64,000 nucleotides of DNA from Wyeomyia smithii (GCF_029784165.1 NC_073694.1:83267249-83331248); one strand, 5' to 3'; shown: positions 10,333 to 21,050, counted from the first letter of the stretch. Notes: generated by a model from the sequence alone, not told the origin. Translations and numbers: made by a program.

Positions 10333-11245
10333 TCTTATACCGATTTTCAAGTCAGGTAAGAGATCAGACATCAAAAACTATCGTGTCATTGCAATAATAT
10401 CGTGTATCCCCAAACTTTTTGAAGCTATCGTAAACCAAAAAATATTTAATCAGGTAAAGAACCGCATAACGTGTAACCAACATGGTTTTTACAAAGGAAG
10501 GTCTACGGCTACCAACTTACTTGAATTTGTTGATTTCTCTCTTGCGTCTATGGACAGAGGCAACTTCGTGGAAACTCTATACACGGATTTTAGTAAAGCT
10601 TTTAGAGTAGATATTTCCATGCTTATGTTCAAATTAAAAAACTGGGATTTGAGTCAGGCCCACTTAGATGGATTGAATCTTATCTGACAAATAGAACACA
10701 AACGGTTAGGTTTAAGAAACACGTTTCTGCACCAGTAAAAATGACATCTGGAGTTCCACAAGGCTCCCATTTAGGCCCTCTGCTCTTCATTTTATTTGTT
10801 AATGACGTTACCCTTGTGTTGAATCGTCTCAAAGTATTGATATATGCCGATGACATGAAATTGTACATGGAAATAAGAAACAAATCAGACATCCCACAAT
10901 TCCAACAAGAGGTTAACATTTTCTACATTTGGTGTAGAAAAGTCTTCTTGATCTTAACGTAAAAAAATGCAATATTATATCCTACACAAGGAAAAGAAAT
11001 CCTGAACATTCCAGTTGCACTCTTGGACATCAAATTGTAGAAAGGTGTTATCAAATTAGAGATTTAGGAGTGATTATGGATTCTAAGTTAACATTCATTG
11101 ATCACTACAACACGATCATCAATAGAGCCAACAGTATGCTAAGTTATATAAAAAGGTTCAGTTATCATTTCGTAGACCCGTACACTATGAAAACTCTCTT
11201 TGTTACATATGTTAGATCTATTTCAGAATACTGTAGTGTTGTTTG
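10333..11245 (+). pseudogene. LINE ORF2 3' part: reverse transcriptase catalytic core
   Basis: Resumes the LINE reading after the 1.36 kb insertion. Motifs in order: 'PIFKSGKRSDIKNYR', 'HGFYKGRSTATNLLEF', 'ETLYTDFSKAF' (first catalytic Asp, family form Y-T-D-F-S-K-A-F-D), 'SGVPQGSHLGPLLF', 'IYADDMKLYME' (the YADD active site at about 10846) and the thumb region 'RDLGVIMDSKLTFIDHYN' and 'VRSISEYCSVVWSPY'. Frame breaks occur near 10605-10640 and 10960. The protein is cut at about 11245, where unrelated tandem repeats begin, so the 3' end and tail are missing. The catalytic residues are intact but the copy is dead. Confidence 0.82.
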
Positions 11246-11254
11246 GTCGCCTTA

Positions 11255-12400
11255 TGTTTTGGGTGCCTATGTTTGGGTGTTTTGGTGATATATCCCAAAA
11301 ATGGACTTTCCAGAAATGATTCCACTGGGGCTTCTAGATGCCATAGAAACAAATTAATAAAATTTATTTTCGGAATCGGGGTGATATACAGAGACCCGAA
11401 AACGACTTCAGATGCCATATTAGATTCCAAAAAAGCGACTTCCGGTTTTCGAAAAAAAAAGAAATGGTTGACCACCCAATACTGGTATTTTTGGAATTGA
11501 ATCGTTGCTCTGAGATCAAAAATCAACTTCAGACGTTATTTTTGAATTAAAGATGGTGACTTCCGGTTTGCGGCAAACAGTAAAAATTGACCAAATACCA
11601 CCCCATATGAGTTATTTCAGATCCCAGACACCATCTTGAATTCCAATATGGTGACTTCCGGTTTCCGGAGCACAACCTAAAATGGCCAAATATGTGTATT
11701 TCAGGGATCGGGATGATGCGTAGACTCCAGAAATAAAATTCAAACGCGATTTCGCGCTTCCGGTTTCTGGAAAAACATGAAAAATTGGCTGAATACTCAA
11801 AAAAATCTCATATGAGTATGATGCCAAGAGACCTGAATACGACACCAGACGAACCGGAAGTCACCATCTAGAATTTGAAAATGACATCTGGAGTCGATTT
11901 CCGGCCTCAAGGCGTCATTTGATTTTAAGATATACACGTATTGGGGGGTACTCGATCATTCTGGGTTGTTTCCTAGAAACCGGAAGTCGACATCTTGGGA
12001 TCCAAAATAGCGTCTGGGGTCATTAAATGGTCTCAGAGCATCATCCCGATTTTGAAAATACTCATATTACCTAATATTTGATCACATTTTGTTATTTTCC
12101 AGAATACGGAGGTCACCTTTTAGAATCCAAAATAGTGTCTGGGGTCGTTATCCAGTCTCTGGACATCATCTCGATTACAGAAATACACATATTGGAGGAT
12201 ATTCGACCATCTTAGGTTGCTTTCTACAAACCGGAAATCGCCATCTTGAAATTCAAAATGGCGTCTGGGCCATTTTGCGATCTGTGGGCATCAGGATGAT
12301 CGGGTTGCGGAAATAAATATTGGATGGTATTTGGCCTTGTATTTTTCATTGTTTCTTTGGCTTCTAGAAGCCCCTATCTATTCCGGAAGGACCATTCTGT
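11255..12400. repeat. Degenerate tandem repeat around 'gacttccggtttccgg'
   Basis: The stretch consists of roughly eight or nine diverged units of about 110-140 bp. Each has a core like 'ttccaatatggtgacttccg' plus 'gtttccgg', followed by 'aaaatggccaaatatgtgta' and 'gggatgatg': see 11430, 11563, 11650, 11757, 11850, 11975, 12100 and 12230. It abuts the truncated LINE and has no coding content; short frames within it are artefacts of the repeat. Confidence 0.7.
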
Positions 12401-13099
12401 AAGCATATCAACAAAACTATTATAATGGTTGTGATATTCCATTTAAAAAATCATGAAACCATAATATTCCTCAGTTTCGCAGTACATTCGCAATCACTAG
12501 TTATTTTTGAGTAACTTCTGTACAAAAACATCGTTATTAAACACATTTTTTCATTACGGTTAATGACACTGCGTACTTTTGCCCCGCGGTTTATGTGTAC
12601 TTTTGCCCCACAATGAGTTTTCCAACTGGTTTGGGTTTATAACAAACATCAAAATATTTTCGGCAAAACAAATTTACCCTACAAATCACAATTATACAAG
12701 AGTTTTTAGGTTCTGTTGTTTCCGAGTTTCTGTAGTTTCCAAAGAGGTCAATCATAGTTCCCAAAACTAAGAAAATTAGATCAAAACAGCTCAAAACACA
12801 ACTTTCCTGATAACTTCGTCCCATTTAAATGGAATCTTATGTGTTTACATGTGTGATTAACTAACGTTATAGTACTGCAAATTCATACAATGTTGCCAGA
12901 TTATTTTGCTCGTATGCTTCGAAAAGGCCAATGCGTACTTTTATCTCGTGCGTACTTCTGCCCCTCATTACTCTAACTTCTGATTTTGCCAACAAAAAGG
13001 CACGAATAGTGAGTATCTAAATTTACCTAATTTTCAATTTTGCGGACAACGGAATAAATAAGTAGAAAAATCTAAATTTTTTGTTTGTCTCAATTCCTT
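12401..13099. other. Noncoding; 'gcgtacttttgcccc' motif repeated
   Basis: The motif 'gtacttttgcccc' occurs at 12574-12586 and 12597-12609, with diverged versions near 12933 and 12951 ('gcgtacttctgcccc'). Such motifs are common in terminal or subterminal parts of mosquito Tc1/mariner- or pogo-type elements (general recollection, not checked). The transposase fragment at 13100 may belong to it. Confidence 0.4.
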
Positions 13100-13453
13100 T
13101 TATGAAAGAAAAAACTGCCCAGTCATTTTCATTGGGTGCCCACATTTTTGTTGCCAGGCCCACCAAACCATAGCTACGCCACTGGCACGCACCGATCTAG
13201 CCACTTTTCCCTCGGTCTTCCTCTTCAGCATCCTTTGGAGCTTATTGTCGCTCAGGGTCGTTGGCCGTCCGGAACCAGGCTTTCTTTCAATGCTCTGATT
13301 GTTGTTCAATAGTGCCAAGATGTTGTAGATGCCAAAACGGGCGTATCCAGTGTCCAAAAACTTCCGCACGATGTCCTTTTTCGGCGCGACGGGGTACCGT
13401 TCTTTGAACGCGCACACTTCTGAACGAAATAGCTTCACTGTTTTTGCCATCAT
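13100..13453 (-). pseudogene. Tc1/mariner-superfamily transposase, N-terminal fragment
   Basis: A minus-strand frame starting at ATG 13453 reads 'MMAKTVKLFRSEVCAFKERY', then the helix-turn-helix 'KKDIVRKFLDTGYARFGIYN', 'ILALLNNNQSIERKPGSGRP' and 'LKRKTEGKVARSVRA'. The 'ERKPGSGRPT' linker and two HTH segments are the usual N-terminal DNA-binding region of IS630/Tc1/mariner transposases. After about residue 85 the sequence changes to unrelated repeat DNA ('agtggcgtagctatgg'), so the catalytic D,D,D/E domain is absent. It covers roughly a quarter of a normal 330-350 residue protein. Subfamily not determined. Confidence 0.7.
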
Positions 13454-13959
13454 GGTTAGAGTTCGGCTGATAGAGCTGTCAAATTTTTTCTACTGACTTG
13501 GGTTAATATGATAGATGCTGCATAGGTAGTTTCGCCAGTGCGTGTAAAGGTTAACCCATGGAAAATCGTCAATTTGTGTCCATTTTTTAACGCAAACGTT
13601 ATCTAATTTGATTGCCCAACAATCTTCTGATAACAGGGTTGAATGGTGGCGTACTTCTATTTGTATTTAATTTTCGGTGGTAGCTTTTAAAGGATGATTT
13701 TTAAATAACTGTCGAGAGACACCTGTTTTAAATTGCTGTCATATTACTGTTGTTCATTGCGCCTTCTGCGATTTCATTTTTTCGTCGTATGGAAATTCTA
13801 TATTCGTCAATTTTACCATTTCCTTTGAATTTTCCTAATTTTCTTGTCGTAGCGATTTCCCTTGGACGAAGACGAAAACAACGAAACAAAGCCAGCTCAA
13901 ATCAGACGCTTCGTTGTAAACTTATGGGCGGTCGCACATATTCAACATTATTTCATATA
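13454..13959. other. Leader of the transposase fragment and noncoding flank
   Basis: Contains 'ggtggcgtacttctatttg' at 13646, resembling the motif at 12574. A plus-strand stretch after 'ttttcttgtcgtag' (13855) is open in two frames ('DEDENNETKPAQIRRFVV' or 'GRRRKQRNKASSNQ'), but no independent support for an exon was found. Confidence 0.35.
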
Positions 13960-14556
13960 CACTAAAGTCGCTTTTTACGCGGGGGATACGTTTCGCGTAA
14001 AAAAAAACCGCGTAAAAAACCGCGTAAATTCCGGAATCCGCGTAAAAAAAAACCATCGTTAATTTTGCATTCCGAATGAAGGGGAACCGAAATCGGGGCA
14101 AAAAAATCACAGGAGGGTTGTGTGCAAATCCACGACCGCAAGGTTGAAGTAGAATACTTTTACACAGCTCTACTTACGCTGTACATTAACCTACGGCTGG
14201 GCGAATCGGTTCGCGCCGCTTTGCGCGTTTAGCCCGGCAGAGGCCTTATGCGCACGGCCAACACAATAGAAAGGTGTTCTTCATATTGAAAATTAGACAC
14301 GGCTTTACTGGAGTAAGCGTTGGCAAATGCATCAACCGCTAATACCGCCGCTATCGTGCGAAAGTCAGCCTGGTAGAGGCCTGAGACGTGGTGACCAACC
14401 ACAGGGCAAGTGATTTGTTTAATTTGAAGGCAGCCACAGGCGCAACCCGCTGCTATCCTCTGTTACTGCTGAGTGCTGATATCTGCTGTCAACGTTGTGG
14501 ACGGTCCATCCAGCTCACCTTCCGACTAATGAATGTAGCTAGTTTTCCCAGAAACA

Positions 14557-14570
14557 CTCTTTTATAGTCG
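14557..14570 (-). promoter_or_regulatory. TATA-box promoter-like motif in family X (module 2)
   Basis: The minus strand reads 'cgactataaaagagtgtttc', a strong TATA box, preceded by 'aggcgtggcctatttcgtag'. About 1 kb away is a second TATA (15515). Both lead into a leader containing 'ccctgtggttggtcaccacg'. The diverged copy at 50-52 kb keeps the TATA in both its units. A Pol II start is inferred; no transcript evidence is available. Confidence 0.5.
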
Positions 14571-15512
14571 AAGGGTGCTACGAAATAGGCCACGCCTTTC
14601 TGTTCAGTTTTACCATTTTGTAATGTTCTTCAGGCGAATTATACCACAATTCGCATTTGATTTTTGTATCCAGCGAATAAACACCGATGGTGCTCTCACA
14701 CACGCAACGATTTATCCCTAACCGTATTGCGGCTTGTAACATCAAGCGATTACGTTTGCTCGCTGTTGCGTATTGCATCATGTTGCAACTTGGCAGCTGG
14801 GTGACGACAAAATTCTGTTCATGCTGAATGATTGAATCGACTTCATATTAACTCTGCATAGTCGAACTAACTGCTTTTGTGAATGCGTTCTAACAGGGCA
14901 GTTTGTTATTCAAAATCGGTTATGCTGATCACAGCCTTTGCGCTGCCCCAACAGTGAGGGGTTAACTCAATAAAGTAAAAATTTGACAACTACAATAGAA
15001 TTTGATTGCATCCCGCACAGAATGTCTGCTTGTGTTGATGCCAGAAAATTATTAAACTTCAATTATTTTTCTATTTGCCTTGAAAAAAAGCATTTTGCGG
15101 TTCAAAATCGGTTGCTAATTACAACCTTTGAGCTGCCCTAACATTGGGGGAATTAAGATACACGGACAACATGCACTGTGGAAGCTATTTCACATTCAGT
15201 AAATTAGACGGGTGCGACAGATTTAAATTGCTAGGATGCAACACAGAATGCTTGACAAAAATTATTAACTTTCAATGACTTGTTTATTTGCCTTGAAAAA
15301 GGCATTTTGATTTCCAAAATTGGATTTCCTGATGGCAATCTTCATGCTGCCCCAACACGGGGAAAATAATGGCTGTCTGGCGACACACGTTGAGAAAAAC
15401 CGCGCTGCTCCTGAGACGTGGTGACCAACCACAGGGCTAGTGCTGCTGCTAAGGAAGGACGACTGCTGCTGTCGCTGTCTAGAACTATTATGAGCGGCTC
15501 CGGCTGGAACAG

Positions 15513-15526
15513 GCTCTTATATAGGC
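15513..15526 (-). promoter_or_regulatory. TATA-box promoter-like motif in family X (module 1)
   Basis: The minus strand reads 'ggcctatataagagcctgtt', then about 20 bp on 'gagccgctcataatag', a plausible initiator. The upstream 'tgcttgcttcccaagcacgg' is also found in the X-like insertion near 10048. Conserved in copy B at 41295. Confidence 0.5.
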
Positions 15527-16029
15527 CAAATAGCATGTTTTCAATTGTAAGGTATATGATCCTGTCAACCGTGCTTGGGAAGCAAGCATATAACGACCAA
15601 TCGAAGGTCGAATTTTTCGTTTTGACAAGGCTTGACTATTACAATAGTGCAATAGTGTGAATAATAAAATTACAATTATCTTATTTTGGGAAGAATCTTA
15701 GAAGATTTTCCAATCTATTGCTGCAAGAACGAAGGAAATCCATCGAATACTGACCGATTTATTAGCATTTGAAATTGGACATATTTTTCACTTTTTTCGG
15801 TTTTAGATTTTCATTTCACATCCCTATGTAGCCGAACTTCCTGAGAGAAGTATTCTACTTCAAAAAAATACCGCGTAAATTCCGGAATCCGCGTAAAAAA
15901 AAACGCGTAAATTCCGGAATCCGCGTAAAAAAACCGCGTAAATTCCGGAATCCGCGTAAAAAAAACCCGGGTAAAAAAAAACCGCGTAAAAAGCGACCTT
16001 AGTGTATAAGATTATAGGTCAGTACTTAC

Positions 16030-16129
16030 CAGTCTCTTTTGATATAGGAGCCGCAATAATGCCATGTAGTATCAGAAACATAAAAACAGTCAACAGAAAA
16101 ACAAAACTGGTGCCCTTGGCCAAAGTCAT
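16030..16129 (-). CDS. Host coding exon with start codon and signal peptide
   Basis: On the minus strand 'ctattttcag|ATG' is a good acceptor directly followed by the start codon. 100 nt later 'GAGACTG|GTAAGT' is a consensus donor. The exon encodes 'MTLAKGTSFVFLLTVF' then 'MFLILHGIIAAPISKETG': a short polar start, a long hydrophobic core and a small-residue cleavage region (after about Ala26-Ala27). The protein is therefore secreted or membrane-inserted. The phase at the donor is 1. No partner exon was identified; the following intron begins with a transposable element. Coding-type base composition and both splice sites make this the best host-gene exon in the window. The family is not recognised; a neuropeptide or salivary-type precursor is possible but unsupported. 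Confidence 0.62.
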
Positions 16130-16735
16130 CTGAAAATAGAAAAACAAACGGTATAGCCAACTTTTGGACTGGTTTTTAGTTTATTTCTTATGAAAAAATT
16201 GAGTTTAGACTTGAATCACTGTATCTCGATTTGTATCTCGATTTGTCAATAATTCGTATATATAAATGAGCTTACTACACCCGAAAAGCATATAGGCACA
16301 GAACGGAAGGTCATCTGTGATTCGAAAACTGCTGAGTGCTCAGTGAATTTTGCAGCGCTCCCTTGTGGTGAAAAGAACGCATTTTACACGGAAAATAAAT
16401 AGAATTTATACTTCTTTTATTGAAATCTGTAATACACACTGGTATAAATCTGCCATGCGAAAACACTACAGGTGCACTCTTTTAATGCGGTTATGTGTTT
16501 ATTCCATATTATTACTTTTAAATTCTCTCAAGTTTCCCAGCAATGATGGTTATCACAAGCATTTGAAAGATGTTTCATATTACACTTTTGACGTATGAGT
16601 ACGAATAATATAATCGATCTGGAAATTTGCAAATTTTTACTACTGAAAGGTACGGGGATGAAAGGAATATTTAAATTGCGCCCGTCACGAAAAGTGATTA
16701 GGATTCGAATGCATATAAAATCTGCGATCTAGAAC

Positions 16736-16960
16736 CGTCCCAGATGGTCTAGGGTACGATGCTAGCCTACCAATCCAGTTGTCGTAGGTTCGAGTCTCGG
16801 CTCGGAAGAGACTGTTAGTGTCAGACTGGTACTGTCAGTAGGATCGTAGTGCTAGCCCCGCAATTGTCCTGTACACTCAAACAGTTGGATGCGAAGTCAG
16901 TGTATAACAGAATGTCGAGTTCCTATTCAGAATGTAGTAGCAAGGCTTTGCTTTGCTTTA
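16736..16960 (+). mobile_element. tRNA-derived SINE, near full length
   Basis: It begins 'cagatggtctagggtacgat', contains a Pol III B-box-like 'ggttcgagtct' (16787-16797), then 'cggctcggaagagactgtta', 'aggatcgtagtgctagcccc', 'ttgtcctgtacactcaaaca', and ends 'atgtagtagcaaggctttgc'. The tRNA-like head and this body are typical of mosquito SINEs such as the SINE200 type (recollection). A second, interrupted copy of the same family is at 23684-30940. No clean target duplication was identified. Confidence 0.7.
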
Positions 16961-18285
16961 GAATCTGCGATTTACATAGTATCGCTGCACCAGAGAGATT
17001 GCATATCCTATTTGCTAAATCCTTTGTACTACCATTGAAAAGAAGGTATTGGTTACATCCACATAATGTGAAAGATCATTTTAAGACTTATTCCAATTTA
17101 AATAAAAGTGTACTAAATTAGTTTCGCTTCGACGCATATTGATTTTGTGGAATAGAACTCTGCGTGAAGAAAACCTGCTTTTTCGTGTGCATTTTTCGCA
17201 ATAAGACCAGTAAAACAGGAGGTGTGAAACGACCCGGGGACAAGCTATTTCATTCGCACTCCTGCTCAACATGTCGACGGGCTTTGGCAAAATGCATAAC
17301 TGTGTTATTTAGGCCGAAGAACAAGACTTCACATAGTGGTGTGCGAAACAGCTCTGAACCGCTCACTCACCGTTCGAACAGACTCATATGAACGGCTCAT
17401 GGTTCACAATGGTTCACGAGCGTTGACAGTTCGCATTTTCTCGGTAAACTTCGGATTCGCGCGAATCCATCAGTTCTGGTGCGCTCAAAAAATCGTGGCT
17501 CTTTTTCGTGAGCCGTTCATTCTTTCGCTCTTTTCTAAGAACCGGTTCATTCACACATTCAAATAAAATCATGATTTTTAAAAATTTTCTATCGTTATCC
17601 TTCAGTTTAAAAAATTGCGATTTAAGACATTTCGAAATCTGCTCGAAATCGCTACAATAACAGTTCGCCCATGTACCAACTGTCATTCATGCGATTTAGT
17701 GCGATTGTTATTCTTCATTGAAAATTTGAAGGACAATGATATAAAATCACGTTTGTTCAGTAAATGACACCCTTTTAGCTTATATATAAATACCAGAAAT
17801 CCGTGAATAGTTAATATCGAAATATCGTTCGCAAAATATGCTACAACCACATTATCCGTTCGTACAAACACATTATCCGTTGCTTCAGAAGCTTATCCAA
17901 GTATATCTAATCTCATCCTCCTTGTTTTTATTCCATCGGATGCATCTAGCATCAATGAGTCCAAAACCGATATACTTTCAGAGTTTGGATCTCGGGTGAT
18001 CGATAAAACATGTGATATAATGAAATAACAGGATGAAACCTGTTTAGAAATTTCATAGTCGACTAAGGTATTGATTCAATATTATAAAATATCTAGATCT
18101 AGATATTTGCCTAACAAAATTTATCTGTACAACATCTTCTTACGACACAAAGTAGCACTTCCTTTAAACAAAAACAAAAAAAAACACTTCATATTTGATT
18201 TATGATAACGATAAAGTTTCAAACTAATTTTTATAAATAACTGTCGCTAACACATGATACAATCGTGAGAGGAAGACCTTCGCAA
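16961..18285. repeat. Noncoding; repeat rich in 'gagccgttcatt' at 17335-17560
   Basis: 17340-17430 and 17500-17560 contain repeated 'gaaccgctcactcacc', 'gaacggctcatggttcac', 'gtgagccgttcattctttcg' and 'aagaaccggttcattca' in both orientations, a degenerate internally repetitive sequence. Short frames elsewhere are not supported. 17700-18285 is AT-rich without features. Confidence 0.45.
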
Positions 18286-18601
18286 TAATAAGGCAATCCA
18301 CGAGACAGTTGCGATCAGCTGATTTCAGTATGTTTTCAACTTATGACAGCTTTATGTATGTTCGATCGGTGGCAACTTGGAATCAATCCGGATCCAGAAG
18401 CGTGAAAAACAAATGTTATCCAATCGGTAACTCTAGTATCGCGAGTGCCAATCCTAAATACAACAATAAAAAATCACTTTTGATATTATTGCCGACATTA
18501 AAAGATCTCGGTTTTAGTCGTGTTTTGGTTTTGCAGCTTGAAAAACAGCAACAATAACAAACGTACAAGCAAAAAAACGTCACCCGTGGATTGCCTTATT
18601 A
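18286..18601. mobile_element. Short inverted-repeat element (about 315 bp)
   Basis: Starts 'taataaggcaatccacg' and ends 'cgtggattgccttatta', perfect 17-bp terminal inverted repeats. Because the ends are themselves AT-rich, the target duplication cannot be resolved. Interior noncoding. Superfamily unknown. Confidence 0.7.
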
Positions 18602-19710
18602 CATCATTAACAGTTTCGAACACCCGGTTTTAAATAGCATTGATTGTGGTTCGTGTTCCAAACCAACATGTACGGGACATCAGATAGCTTGTGTTGATAC
18701 TTTCACTTACTTCCACTATGCCACATTGTAGATTTTCGAAAATAAAAAATTGCACAAATGTGAAATTTTGCTGTTTTCGCACAACGTTTTTGCATTGCAC
18801 GTAAAAGTTCGAATTGAACAGGTTAAACTGTTGAAATAGCCGTCAATTCAAAACATCGAATAAATTATGCCACTTTATACCACTGTCGCAGTGGCATTAA
18901 CGTACACGACAAATATATATTGCTGAGGGCAAAGAAAATTCATTCGTGATTTCTCAGTCCTCTTTGAGTACACTTCCGGAGTGATTTGCGATAAGGGCGC
19001 AACTGGCAAAAGATAAACATTGGGAAATATCAGTTTGAAAATTTGCAAGTACATTTTCAAATCGTAATTTCAAAGGAAGTGATTAACATTAACATCAATA
19101 CCAAAAATCGACGTAAAATATACTTGGCTTATAGTTTCCTAACAATACTACATTAAATTTGTGCATTTATGGCTTAAATCTGCACTTTTCTTCTAACCTT
19201 TTTCTAATGAGCCTTAAAGCATTCTGACAACGAGATTCGCCCACCTCTATTTCGCCTTAAAGCATTCTGACAACGAGATACGCCCATCTTTCTTTCGCCA
19301 TGTTTTTTTTTTCTCCAGTTGCGCCTCTCGCGCCTCTCAAATTCGCCTTTATTTTGAAAACAAAAGTTGATCCGCCCTTTACTCTCGTCTGTTTACGAAA
19401 TATTTCGCAAATAAGCCCGTTGCTTCGAAACAATGTCAAGGGCCTAGTTCCAAAGTATCTTTTTTTTTTGGTAAACTGCTTTATCGCCCTTCACTAAAAG
19501 CTTGATTTAAATAATTTTATCGATTTATACAAAAGAAAGGATTCTTCTCATGAATTTCGTAAGTCTTTACAAACTCAATAGTGTAATAAAACCACTTGTT
19601 TACATTTTGTTAGTTGAGCCCTAATCGCGAATCACTCCGGACTTTCTGTTTGATCATATACCTGAAGTTGACCTTCCGTTCTGTGGTGTGTGGTTAGCTG
19701 CTGCTTGTGT
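18602..19710. other. No gene seen
   Basis: AT-rich. The phrase 'aaagcattctgacaacgaga' followed by 'cgccca' occurs twice in tandem (19216 and 19258, about 42 bp apart). 'gttgaccttccgttctgtg' at 19668 is mirrored at 16296-16316, a 19-bp inverted pair of unknown meaning. Confidence 0.45.
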
Positions 19711-19930
19711 AATAATTAGTTATAGCGTATGTATGGATACTAGTAGCACATGGTTGGATAGCTTATGTGTGTGTATAGATAGTTGTATCGGATGTATGGA
19801 TAGGAATAGCGTGTGTATGGATAGCTTTAGCATGTGTGTATAAGAAACTATAGCTGCAGCGTGTGTATGAATAGTTTTAACGTGTGTATAGATAGTTATA
19901 GCATGTGTGTGGATAACTATAACGGGTGTT
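19711..19930. repeat. Degenerate minisatellite, about 21-26 bp unit
   Basis: Around nine imperfect copies of 'tagttatagcgtgtgtatgg' with variants such as 'tagctttagcatgtgtgtat' and 'tagttatagcatgtgtgtgg'. Confidence 0.8.
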
Positions 19931-19939
19931 TATCGAAGA

Positions 19940-20158
19940 TTATTATTGTTGATTGCGACAAATTTTCTCGCGAAAAATTCTTGTAGAAGTGCGCGGGTAC
20001 GTCCAATCGCAGTAATATCTTCTACAAAAAGTGCGGAAATTGGATTTGCGCACTTTTTGTAGAAGACACCCCATGATTGGTTATACCCGCGCACTTCTAC
20101 GGCGTTTTGCATGCATCTTGCGAGATAAATTCTCCCGCAATCGACAATATTGTCATTA
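19940..20158. repeat. Foldback (hairpin) element, about 215 bp
   Basis: The left arm 'gattgcgacaaattttctcg' with 'tagaagtgcgcgggtacgtc' and 'tcttctacaaaaagtgcg' is mirrored by 'gcgcactttttgtagaagac', 'ttatacccgcgcacttctac' and 'gagataaattctcccgcaat'. Arms are about 95-100 bp around a short loop near 20040. No coding content. Confidence 0.75.
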
Positions 20159-21006
20159 CAATATTAAAACGTCTTAACGAACACAATTGTGAATTTGATT
20201 TTACAGCAGCGATTTTAACTTCTTCAGCCAGCCTTTATTCATCGAGGAAAAATTTCTGCCTATGAATGATCAAAATTTATTTACTAGAAATTTCATCTAG
20301 ATCAAAACAGGTTCTTTTGAGTATCATAAGTTATTGGTAAAAAGAGTTGCAAGTTTTCTCAATGAGCATTCATTAAATTTTCATATTTGTTTCTCGGTGC
20401 GCGGTTTTGATTTTGTTTCTCGCGCACAGAGAAAGAAACAAACTTGTCGCTATCGTGAGAAATAACAAAACAATTAGAAATGCTCTAAATCACAATTGAA
20501 GAAGTTAAGATATTTTCCTGTCACTCGCCAAAACCTTGATAACAATTACCGAAAAACTTGTATTTGAGCTCTTGCTATATTAAGTTATTGAAATAAACGT
20601 ATTTTTTGTTTAAATACATGAAGTTGTATGCTGGGCTGGAGCTTACCTAGCATGAGTTTTATCGATTTAATGTCAAACAATTTTTAAATTCAAAATTTTC
20701 GTTTGAATCGTTCTGGGCTCCAATTTCAGATAGTTTCGTTAAGTTTGCTTGTTGCTTAGATAGGAAAATTTTACCAATTCGCTCAATTAAATGATTGTCT
20801 TGGTAGTGCAGCTACGAACAAAGGTTTGATTCGAATATATATGAAATGACAGCGCTTAAATAAAAGATATCCATTCTTTTAGTATATATTATTATTTATA
20901 ACGTTTTAACGTCTCAGCATACAGAAATGCACTGTTAGATAAAATTGCAGCAAATACTAGAGTTGCAATTCTCTCTATTATTTGGTCTAATGGAATATAA
21001 GAATAC
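20159..21006. other. No gene seen
   Basis: AT-rich noncoding DNA; nothing recognised. Confidence 0.5.
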
Positions 21007-21050
21007 CGTAGTCCAACGTCATGCGGTCGTGTCTTGAATACCACCCTCCT
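21007..21050. mobile_element. Solo family X terminus
   Basis: 'gtagtccaacgtcatgcggt' followed by 'cgtgtcttgaataccaccct' is the inverted repeat plus asymmetric tail of family X, with no matching second end nearby. It is probably a truncated remnant. Confidence 0.6.

Larger units (their letters stand above)
14106..15863 (-). mobile_element. Family X element, copy A (1.76 kb, unclassified)
   Basis: Near-identical to 39891-41646; I count under ten substitutions plus one rearranged segment near 14950. Structure on the plus strand: tail 'tcacaggagggttgtgtgca' to 'cgaccgcaagg' (14107-14143), inverted repeat 'ttgaagtagaatactt' (14144), a GC-rich module (14160-14245), two TATA/leader modules reading on the minus strand, units beginning 'ggggcagc' paired with 'tgcctttttcaaggc', then 'aagtattctacttcaa' (15849-15863). 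No open frame longer than about 80 codons is conserved, so it is noncoding. The extra 37-bp tail outside only one inverted repeat is shared by all family members. Class unknown; recent activity is implied by the near identity of the two copies. Confidence 0.7.
13960..16004. mobile_element. TA-target MITE carrying a nested family X copy
   Basis: The left end 'cactaaagtcgctttttacg' (13960) and the right end 'cgtaaaaagcgaccttagtg' (to 16004) are inverted repeats of about 23 bp. They are flanked by TA on both sides (13958-13959, 16005-16006), as expected for Tc1/mariner-type MITEs. Subterminal arrays of 'gcgtaaattccggaatccgc' occur on both sides (14000-14060 and 15870-15955). Removing the nested element 14106-15863 leaves a MITE of about 290 bp. 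The right end lies about 20 bp from a host splice donor at 16029, so the insertion is in an intron. Confidence 0.8.

Noticed and set aside
13855..13965. Plus-strand exon after 'cttgtcgtag' encoding 'DEDENNETKPAQIRRFVV'
   Set aside because: Two frames are equally open, it runs straight into the MITE end, and no donor or partner exon is visible.
14106..15863. Family X as a histone gene repeat
   Set aside because: TATA boxes and GC-rich blocks recalled histone promoters, but no histone protein sequence can be read in any frame.
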